A program made the position numbers and the translations under genes. A stretch of DNA of 64,000 nt, taken from assembly GCA_965243695.1 (NCBI GenBank), contig CBDEWC010000047.1, positions 186,001 through 250,000 of the forward strand, written 5' to 3'. Positions 27,042-34,391 of the stretch are shown in pieces. This DNA comes from JAKVCB01 sp965243695. GTDB taxonomy: Bacteria; Planctomycetota; Planctomycetia; Pirellulales; Lacipirellulaceae. The stretch's first letter is position 1. The number at the start of each line of letters is the position of its first letter. Below the pieces are notes generated by a model, which was not told where the DNA came from, did no database searches, and was given only the letters and a program-made list of their open reading frames with translations.

Positions 27042-29315
27042 ATGCAAAAGTTGGTGATTGTTGCAAAGGTACTTTTCATCAGTCTCTTAGTTGGAGGATT
27101 ACCTGGCAGCAGCCGGATGCTTTTAGCCCAGTCGACTCCACATGACCCGGAGGATTTCGCGATCGGAAAAGTCGCTCCCGAGATCGAAGGAAAAGATGTG
27201 AATGGCGTGCCGTTTAAATTGAGCGATTACCGTGGCCAGGTGGTGTTGCTCGATTTCTGGGGCGACTGGTGACCCCCCTGCCGGGCAATGTACCCACACG
27301 AGCGGTCGCTCGTAAAACGATTATCAAACAAACCCTTTGTCCTGGTTGGCATCAACAGCGATTCCGAGGAACGCCTGAGAGAGGCAAAAGAAAGAGAAAA
27401 TATTTCGTGGCGATCGTTTTGGGATGGTGGTTCCACGGGTGGGCCCATCGCACGTGCCTGGCGCATACGGGGTTGGCCAACTATCTTTGTCATTGATGAT
27501 CGGGGCATTATTCGTCACAACGGTATCCGTGGCAAGAAATTGGATGAGGCGCTTGACGAATTGCTGGACCGGGCAATCGTGACGCTGGTTGAAAATGTTC
27601 AAAGTGAAGACCCGCAGGTCCGCGGACTCGCCGCTTTTCGGATGGGCAAGTACCAGGCCCCGGATGCGAAAAAGACGCTGGTTGAATTACTGGCCGATAA
27701 GGAGCTTTCTGTTCGGAGGCGCGCCGCCACGGGCCTGGCACTCTTGGGAGAGCCTGCCAAACCATTGCTGGCTTTACTGAAAGAGGCAGTCGAGGATGAA
27801 ATAGCGGAGGTGCGGGTGGGTTCCCTCACCGGGTTGAGGCAGGCCGGATCGGAGCGGGCAGGCGATAAGGAATTGGCGACCCTGGTAATCAACGCCCTCG
27901 AAGACCCACAAGTCGAGGTCCGACTCGCAGCCATTGAGACTTTGGGCGCATTCCAAAATCCACTGGCGGTGCCGGCCCTGGCAAAAATGACCACAGCTCA
28001 ACCACCAAAGATTGGCAAAGCGGCCGCTTTGTCACTTGCCAGCTTTGGTGCGGAGGAAAGTGGCGAACTACTTAAGGAACTGGCTGAAGATCCACAGCAT
28101 CCGGCCAAGGTGTGGATCGCCGTGGCGATGCATCGTATCAACGAGCCAGGGGTCCAGGGGCGTTTCGAACGTTTTCTCGACGAGGACGACGTGAAAATCC
28201 GCCGCCAGGCCGTGATGGCACTTCCGGAATTAGGTGATTTCGATTCCACCGATCTCTATATTTTGGCGCTGCAAGATGAGGATGTTGAGATTTGGCAGGC
28301 AAGTCGTACGGCCCTGAGCCGGAGCAGTTCAGAGCGTGCGATCGAGGCACTCAACAAGAATCTTGTCGACCGGATCGACAAGCTTTTGCCTCTGTTGTCC
28401 GGGAGTGATTTTGGCGAAGAGCGTCGCATCCTCAAGCAGTTGAGCGATCTTGGGCAACCGGCCGCGCTGATACTGTTCGAAAGGTTGGAGGAATTGCCGG
28501 AGCGACCGCAATACATTTTGTGGAAAATTATCGCGCAAATGCGGAGTCCCGAGGTTCTCGAGTTGGTTCTGAAAAAATTGCACGATCCCCAACTCGATTC
28601 ATCCATACGCAGGTATGGTGAGGGCGTGGTACGGTATATGCTGGAGAAGGCGCGACCAGGCGTCAACGATCTGGCCACGCATAATGATGCCAGAGTTCGA
28701 CTGAGTGGTGTGCGCCTGATGCGGTTGTACGACGATCAACAGGCAACCGATGCCCTTCACAAAGCGCTGGAGGATGAGTCTTCCCTGGTGCGCGTCAATG
28801 CCGCGGCTGGTTTGGCCCAAAACAAAGATCTGCGTGCTCTTGCGGTGCTTGAGGAGTTGTTGGAGGTTGATGATCCGAAAGTTCTCCGATCCGCGATTGC
28901 CTCGCTAAGCCGTTACGATCCAGAGATTGCGGTACCCTTGCTGACGAAGTTGACCAATCAGAGGCACCACGCGGTCCTTGATGCGGTGATTCGGTCCTTA
29001 GGAACCATTAAGGCCAGTGAGGCGACTGCGGCAATCGTCGAATGTTCGCAAAAAACCCCGTCCGTGAAGCATGCTGCTGTCATGGCACTCAGGCGACAGA
29101 ACACCTCGGCCTCGGTCCTTGCTCTGGGCGAATTTCTCCGCGATCCCGATTCAAATATCCAGCAGATGGCCCGCTTAATACTACAAAGGATGAAAAATCC
29201 CGAGGCCAAGAAGGTGCTGGAAGAATTTGCCCAACAACAGCGGGAAAAACAACAAGAGCGGGAAGCAAAAAAAGAATCAGACTCAAAGGACTTAGAAAAA
29301 GCCGAGACGTCTTAA
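27042..29315 (+). CDS. Candidate selenoprotein: exported TlpA/thioredoxin-like domain (U-x-x-C) fused to HEAT repeats; in-frame TGA read as Sec
   Basis: Read through the TGA at 27270-27272, this is one 757-residue protein. Residues 1-30 are a signal peptide. Residues about 38-175 are a TlpA/AhpC-type thioredoxin fold: 'GKVAPEIEGKDVNGVPFKLS', then 'VVLLDFWGDW', the TGA at codon 77, 'PPCRAMYPHERS' with Cys80, 'FVLVGINSDS', and the cis-Pro loop 'GWPTIFVIDDRG' (Pro146). Residues about 185-735 are HEAT/PBS-lyase-like repeats, and the C-terminus is a Lys/Glu-rich tail. The TGA sits exactly at the first redox Cys, both sides are in the same frame, and a SECIS-like hairpin follows. It would act as a periplasmic thiol/selenol oxidoreductase docked by its HEAT solenoid. 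ATG 27042 has AAGGA 9 nt upstream. The alternative is a nonsense mutation or sequencing error in a WCPPC protein. Confidence 0.82.
27298..27313 (+). promoter_or_regulatory. Candidate bacterial SECIS hairpin for the TGA at 27270-27272
   Basis: ACGAGC (27298-27303) and GCTCGT (27308-27313) form a perfect 6-bp stem with the loop GGUC (27304-27307). The loop starts 31 nt after the TGA. Bacterial SECIS elements sit directly downstream of the Sec codon, with the apical loop roughly 16-37 nt away and a G in the first loop positions; the E. coli fdhF element also presents GGUC in its loop. The hairpin lies within the coding sequence ('HERSLV'), as bacterial SECIS elements do. No bulged U or lower helix is obvious. 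Confidence 0.7.
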
Positions 29316-29724
29316 CTGGAAACAAGCAAGAATAGGGTCCGCAAAAGAAACGGCGCAGAGAACCAGGCGGGCACCTTTTCGACCCGGAAAGGTGCCATCA
29401 GGGCCAGGTTCCGTGTCAGGAGCCATTTTTGCGAGGCAAATCAGGCTGAGACGCTGCATTCAGTCTGTCTGGCTTGGAGGAGCATGAGAAATCTCCGTAC
29501 CGGGCATGAGGTTGCCGGAGGAGCGTTGCGATGCGTCATTGGGGAGACTAGAATCCCTGGCGGTCCTCTCCAGAGAGTCGATTCCAGTCGGATGCGCCTG
29601 TTGGCGGGTGGGTACAAGCGACCGTGTGGTTCGGTACCGAAGGTTGGGTCGAGAGATGGATGGTTCATGTGACCTGCCACCAGCAAATGATTCCCCTGAC
29701 TCCTGGCTCGACGGGATCGGCAAT
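29316..29724. other. Intergenic region between the TlpA-HEAT and Anbu genes
   Basis: About 410 bp between two plus-strand genes. A strong hairpin (29370-29396, listed separately) stands 54 bp after the first stop. The frame of the Anbu gene is open back to 29506, but that part has no protein character. No other structure is evident. Confidence 0.5.
29370..29396 (+). terminator. Strong hairpin after the TlpA-HEAT gene (possible terminator without a T-run)
   Basis: GGCACCTTT (29370-29378) and AAAGGTGCC (29388-29396) pair perfectly; a T-G and a C-G pair inside could leave a 5-nt loop. No T-run follows, so it is either a Rho-assisted stop, an mRNA 3'-end stabiliser or a processing site. Confidence 0.45.
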
Positions 29725-30480
29725 ATGACCTACTGCGTCGCAATTTCGATCAAATCTGGCATCGTCTTCGCCTCCGATTCCCGGACGAATGCCGGGCCCG
29801 ACCAGGTGGCAACCTACGGGAAAATGTACACCTTTGGCACCGAGGGAGAGCGTCAAATCGCCCTGCTTGCCGCTGGCAACCTGGCAACCACCCAGGCAGT
29901 GATTACCCGGCTTAAACGTGATGTTGCCGACCAGGCGGCGATCAATGTCCTCACCGCACCGACGATGGCCGACGTCGCCGAATATTTGGGTCGGGTTACG
30001 TACCAAGAGGAACAGAGGCACAATACCGAGATCAGCCGCGCCGGATTTACCGCTGAAGCCTCGTTCATTCTCGGAGGTCAGATCGGAAACACTCCTCCCG
30101 AGCTTTTCCTTATTTATCCCCAGGGCAATTTTATTAGCTCCTCGGAGCAGACACCCTTCCTGCAGATCGGCGAGACAAAGTACGGTAAGACGATTCTCGA
30201 TCGGATCATCGATTTGGACATGGACCTTGACGAGGCTGCACGGTGTGCACTTGTTTCCATGGAGTCGACGATCAAAAGCAATGCGACGGTCGGACCACCG
30301 GTCGAGTTACTTCGCTACGCGGTGAACAGCCTTTGTTTTTCAGGCTATCTGCACCTGGAGGCCGACAACCCGTATCTGATCGAATTGATGCATGCCTGGG
30401 ATGTCCAGCTGCGCGAAGCGTTTCACCAGGTTCCGCACTTCCAGTGGGGAGAGTTTCCGGAAGGCACGCGTTTTCTGTAA
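29725..30480 (+). CDS. Anbu-type proteasome-like Ntn hydrolase
   Basis: A 251-residue protein of the Anbu (ancestral beta subunit) family, related to HslV and proteasome beta subunits. The start is fixed by the family: after removal of Met the protein begins Thr-Tyr-Cys ('MTYCVAISIKSGIVFASDSR'), where Thr1 is the predicted nucleophile; 'ASDSRTNAGPDQVATYGKM' follows with the conserved Asp and Lys of the active site. The start codon is therefore ATG 29725, not an upstream start in the same frame. Anbu forms open helical or ring assemblies; its substrate is not established. It is usually encoded beside an ATP-grasp/alpha-E/transglutaminase-like operon; none of those genes is adjacent here, which is notable. 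It converges with the PPC-like gene. Confidence 0.88.
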   Translation: MTYCVAISIKSGIVFASDSRTNAGPDQVATYGKMYTFGTEGERQIALLAAGNLATTQAVITRLKRDVADQAAINVLTAPTMADVAEYLGRVTYQEEQRHNTEISRAGFTAEASFILGGQIGNTPPELFLIYPQGNFISSSEQTPFLQIGETKYGKTILDRIIDLDMDLDEAARCALVSMESTIKSNATVGPPVELLRYAVNSLCFSGYLHLEADNPYLIELMHAWDVQLREAFHQVPHFQWGEFPEGTRFL

Positions 30481-30589
30481 CGCCAACCTGGTGATCACGG
30501 CCAATTCTTGAAGAACCTTGTGCAAGGACACGGATTGTTGCACAGTCGACCCGGCGCCGGTTGTGTTCTTGGTAGACGAATTCTGATAG

Positions 30590-32926
30590 CTAACGGGGTG
30601 CCACCAACAGGAGAAGACTCGTTTCTGAGACGACCAGGTATTTTCCATCTTGGAGTGTCGTTGCGCGTATGGTCAGTGGGTGGTCCCCTGTCAAATCGCT
30701 GCCAGCGGTGGGAACCACTCGAAACTGCATTGAACTTTGCCGAGCTGGAACACTCACTCGATCGGCCGATAATAGACGGTTCAGTGGTTCCTCGCAGCGC
30801 AATTCTAACTGGGTTGGCTCTACAAGCTGACGAGCGCGGCGAATGGTCAGCGGAATTTCGAATGGATCTCCTTGGGTCACTTGCAATTCGTCGACGTCAC
30901 AGGAGATCTTCATCAAGGCACCGACCGGCATAAAACCAAGGCGATCTTTCAGGCGACTCACGGAGTAGTGCGTATTACCTTGAGGATCGTCTATCTTGGC
31001 AACTCCATTGACAATCATCCGCGAGGTGCGAGATGTTTGGAGCCATTCAGGCAGAAAAACGGGATACAGGATTCGCTCAACACCGGGTGGCACGACCAAT
31101 TCCGGCCCATGGATACCCTGGCGGTGGTAGGACTGGGAAGAGGACATTTCAAGCACAATTTCACCATCAAAACCTGCGGATCGATCGATCAGCACCGCCG
31201 CCGGAAACGTCGTTCCGCGCGGCCATTTTGTCACGCTGTTTTTTCTTTCTCCTTCGATGGAAAAAGGGGGTTTCAGAGTGGTGGCCACCAACACCCTTTT
31301 TGCCGGGTGAGTGACTTGGGTTTCACCGATGGTGGCAGTTCCCGTGAGCGTGACCAGCGACGCGCCAACACCAGAATCAGCTGCCGCAGTCAATTCAATC
31401 CCGAGAGAAGTTTTCCCGGCCGGGACCGACAAGTCGTTTTTCACGGTGATTCCGGCTGGCAGGCCAGAAACCGAAATGGAAATGGGTTCATGGAAACCAG
31501 CCGCGTTGGTCACTTGGACGTTCAACGACGCTTTGTCACCAATCGGTACGTTGACCAATTCGGGTACGGTGAGTGTGAAGTCCGGAACGGCCTTCGTGAT
31601 GACCAATCGATAGATGGACCCTCGATTGCTACGCTTGCCGGAAACATCGGTCACACCAATTTGATAAGTTCCGTCTGCAGGTACGGTAAAATGCAAACCG
31701 GCATCGGTCGTTTCCGGCAAGTCGTCGTTGTGGGCAATTTCCTTACCGTCCGGATCAAGAATCGACAACACCACGTCGAGTGGTGAGCCCAGCGTTGCTG
31801 CTTCGAGCGACAACGTCCAGATATCGTCTTGTTGGCCGTCGACCAGGTAGCGGTCTTCGTCGAACGCTTCCTCAAGGGTCCCAGTGATCGAACCGGGCAC
31901 TGTCAACCGACATGCCTCAGTAGTTGTGCCTGAAGGCTCGCGAGTTTGTTCGAGGGTGCTCAACAATAACTTCAACGGAGGCGTCATTCCATGGGCGGTT
32001 TCCAACTGGTAGAGAAACGAATCGCTCGGTTCGTCTGAGGGGAACTCAACTTCGCGTGTGACCGATTCAAGTTTCGCTTTACCGGTGGCGATGCCGTAAC
32101 CGACGAACTCGATCGGGTGTGTTTGACCTCGGCGTCCGGCGGGTGGAATTGCGGCAACCAGACGTGGTCCGTTGGTGATGGAGAGTCGATAAACGAACGT
32201 GCGATTTCCACGAAAATCAACATCATGGATGCTGATAGTATATGAACGACCAGCTTCGGCAAAAAATGTGAGAATCGAGTCGCGGGCCTCAGTATCGGCG
32301 ACATCGGTAACCAACTTTCCTTGTTCATCGCGGACCTGGACAACCGCATTCAGCGGAGACTCGATCGCATGCGTGACGACCGAGCAGTGAATAAGACCGT
32401 TGTGCTCGGGCGTAAAACAGAAGCGATCTATTTCTTTGATCTTGGTGAGCTGACCCGAAATTGTCACTGGCAGCGAAGCAAGCTGCTGAGTCCTCCGCTG
32501 GTCTGCAATTTCTACAACTTCCCTGTAGTGCCCCACCATGAAACAGCCGGTTTTGCTCGCTCCATTCGCATTCACAGCCTGCCAACGCACAGGGCCAGCT
32601 GGCATGTCAGGGGGAATCGTCAAACGGGCTCGTGTTTCACGAGGCAACGAAAAGGCCTTGCGCACGGCCCTGCGGAACCAGTAGGGTGGTTCTGGCACGA
32701 TGACCGGGCCGGGTGGGGCCAGGATCTCGAGTTTCACTCGGGGGTCCAGTACAAAAATCTGTATATCTGGCGTCCAGTCGTACCCCCCCAAAAGAACTTC
32801 AAGGGTCTGTCCTGCCTGGCCACCAGGTGGATTCATATAAGCAATGCCTGGCGGCTGTTGGCCGTGGGCAGCATGGAGGCAGATTGGCACCATCACCAAC
32901 GCGTTCCAAAAGCATTGTTTTTTCAT
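30590..32926 (-). CDS. Exported PPC/Ig-like repeat protein of planctomycete type
   Basis: A 778-residue exported protein. The signal peptide is 'KKQCFWNALVMVPICLHAAHG', giving the start at ATG 32926; the frame is open to 33085 and overlaps the previous gene. Next come an Ig-like 'MNPPGGQAGQTLEVLLGG' domain typical of planctomycete surface proteins, then two pre-peptidase C-terminal (PPC)-like beta-sandwich domains, recognisable by 'FCFTPEHNGLIHCSVV...RDEQGKLV' and 'TLSLEAATLGSPLDVVLSIL' with 'GTYQIGVTDVSG', and then further Ig-like domains in the C-terminal third ('LTVPELVNVPIGDKASLNV'). It is the third gene of a minus-strand cassette with DUF1501 and DUF1549/1553, 73 bp after DUF1501. The proteins probably act together at the cell surface; function unknown. 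Confidence 0.8.
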   Translation of the reverse strand: MKKQCFWNALVMVPICLHAAHGQQPPGIAYMNPPGGQAGQTLEVLLGGYDWTPDIQIFVLDPRVKLEILAPPGPVIVPEPPYWFRRAVRKAFSLPRETRARLTIPPDMPAGPVRWQAVNANGASKTGCFMVGHYREVVEIADQRRTQQLASLPVTISGQLTKIKEIDRFCFTPEHNGLIHCSVVTHAIESPLNAVVQVRDEQGKLVTDVADTEARDSILTFFAEAGRSYTISIHDVDFRGNRTFVYRLSITNGPRLVAAIPPAGRRGQTHPIEFVGYGIATGKAKLESVTREVEFPSDEPSDSFLYQLETAHGMTPPLKLLLSTLEQTREPSGTTTEACRLTVPGSITGTLEEAFDEDRYLVDGQQDDIWTLSLEAATLGSPLDVVLSILDPDGKEIAHNDDLPETTDAGLHFTVPADGTYQIGVTDVSGKRSNRGSIYRLVITKAVPDFTLTVPELVNVPIGDKASLNVQVTNAAGFHEPISISVSGLPAGITVKNDLSVPAGKTSLGIELTAAADSGVGASLVTLTGTATIGETQVTHPAKRVLVATTLKPPFSIEGERKNSVTKWPRGTTFPAAVLIDRSAGFDGEIVLEMSSSQSYHRQGIHGPELVVPPGVERILYPVFLPEWLQTSRTSRMIVNGVAKIDDPQGNTHYSVSRLKDRLGFMPVGALMKISCDVDELQVTQGDPFEIPLTIRRARQLVEPTQLELRCEEPLNRLLSADRVSVPARQSSMQFRVVPTAGSDLTGDHPLTIRATTLQDGKYLVVSETSLLLLVAPR

Positions 32927-32999
32927 AAAGGAACCCGAGTATGTGGTGCGTGGTTTTCCAGAAATAACGCGCAGTCGACCACAGACCACGAACCGTAAA

Positions 33000-34343
33000 C
33001 TAGATGAGCTGTGGGATGATCTTGCCACCGTTGACAATGGGCACTGGCCGCCCCAGCGGATCATAATACATCCGGTCGGGATCAATCCCCATCAAGACGC
33101 TGATAGTGCGCAAGATATCGTTAACGCCGACCGGGTCGGAGGTTGGAGCGGCAGCATGTTTGTCGGTGGCGCCAATCACTTGCCCGGGCTTGATGCCGCC
33201 TCCGGCAAACACTACCGATTGGGCCATCGACCAATGATCGCGACCCGCCGAGACATTCACCCGGGGAGTGCGGCCCATTTCGCCCATGACAATGACCAGG
33301 GTGTCATCCAGTATCCCGCGCTGATCAAGGTCGTTGACCAGCGCACTGAACGCGCAATCAAGGTGCGGGATCAGGTCAGTGCGAAGGCTTGGAAAGCAGT
33401 TGAAGTGCACATCCCACCCAGGCGCATCGATACCCACAAATCGGCAACCTGCTTCGACCATCCTGCGGGCCAATAAGGTACATTGGCCAAGTTGTGTGTA
33501 TCCGTATGCTTCGCGAACCGACGCTGGTTCACTTTGAATGTCGAATGCCCGTTTTGCCTCGGGCGAGGTGATCAGGTCGTATGCCTTTTCGTAATAGGTG
33601 GACATCGTTCCGGCGACCCCCTGGTCACGGTTGCGGTCTCGTCGGTCGATGTCAGCCAGCAGCTTCTGCCGCACACTCAGCCGTTTCTCCGACAACCGTG
33701 CAGTAGGTTGTAAGTCCTTCACTTTGAAGTCTGCCTGCGACGGATCGGCCTCGATGACAAATGGCGCATGTTCAGCTCCATAGAAACCAGGGCCACCTGC
33801 TCCCATCAAGTGCGGAACGTTGATGTATTTTGGGAGGGCACCACCTGGCTTAAGTTCGCGTGAGACAATCGAACCAATGGAGGGGTAAAACTCATTGAAG
33901 GGTACAGGATTGAGTCCGTCCGCGAAGGTCGGCTTGTGTCCGGTCATCACATAGTGGTAGCCGGTACTGTGCCCGTTAACGGTGTGGCTATGGCTGCGGA
34001 CGATGGTGTATTTGTCTGCAATTGCGGCACACCTTGGCAGCTGATCGGTCACCCAGGTACCAGGCACACTGGTCTGGATAGCTTGGAACGGCCCGCGAAT
34101 TTCCTCGGGTGCCTCAGGCTTGGGATCCCACATATCCTGATGTGGTGGTCCGCCTTCCAGGAAAATAAAAATACATGCTTTGGCTTTCAGTGGCTGAGGA
34201 CCTGCTGCTTTGGCTTGTAATTCCAACAACCGTGGTAGTGTGAGACCGCTGATCAATCCACTGGCGCCAAGACGTAAGGCATGTCGGCGGGTGACTCCGT
34301 TGCAGCAGGTTGCTCGTTTTTTACCAACGTTGACTTTCAACAT
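33000..34343 (-). CDS. DUF1501 family protein, Tat-exported
   Basis: A 447-residue member of the DUF1501 family (alkaline-phosphatase/sulfatase-like fold). The twin-arginine signal is 'NGVTRRHALRLGASGL'. The mature part starts 'AKACIFIFLEGGPPHQDMWDPKPEAP', which holds the family's metal-site 'GGPPHxDxWDPKP' block, then 'IVRSHSHTVNGHSTGYHYVMTG', 'EAGCRFVGIDAPGWDVHFN', and 'VIVMGEMGRTPRVN' followed by 'GRDHWSMAQSVVFAGGGIKPG', the conserved GRDHW block. The residues suggest a metal-dependent hydrolase acting outside the cytoplasm, possibly on sulfate or phosphate esters; no member's function is firmly established to my knowledge. It lies 48 bp after the DUF1549/1553 gene. Confidence 0.9.
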   Translation of the reverse strand: MLKVNVGKKRATCCNGVTRRHALRLGASGLISGLTLPRLLELQAKAAGPQPLKAKACIFIFLEGGPPHQDMWDPKPEAPEEIRGPFQAIQTSVPGTWVTDQLPRCAAIADKYTIVRSHSHTVNGHSTGYHYVMTGHKPTFADGLNPVPFNEFYPSIGSIVSRELKPGGALPKYINVPHLMGAGGPGFYGAEHAPFVIEADPSQADFKVKDLQPTARLSEKRLSVRQKLLADIDRRDRNRDQGVAGTMSTYYEKAYDLITSPEAKRAFDIQSEPASVREAYGYTQLGQCTLLARRMVEAGCRFVGIDAPGWDVHFNCFPSLRTDLIPHLDCAFSALVNDLDQRGILDDTLVIVMGEMGRTPRVNVSAGRDHWSMAQSVVFAGGGIKPGQVIGATDKHAAAPTSDPVGVNDILRTISVLMGIDPDRMYYDPLGRPVPIVNGGKIIPQLI

Positions 34344-34391
34344 GATTTACTCGCAGAGGAATTAATCGGTAACGAAAGGTGCTGTCCGTCC

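Noticed and set aside
26940..29315. Two separate genes, a short TlpA fragment (to 27272) and a HEAT protein (from 27288)
   Set aside because: They are in one frame, and the thioredoxin domain is split exactly at its redox motif; the cis-Pro half lies in the second part. Read-through of TGA as Sec explains this better than two genes.
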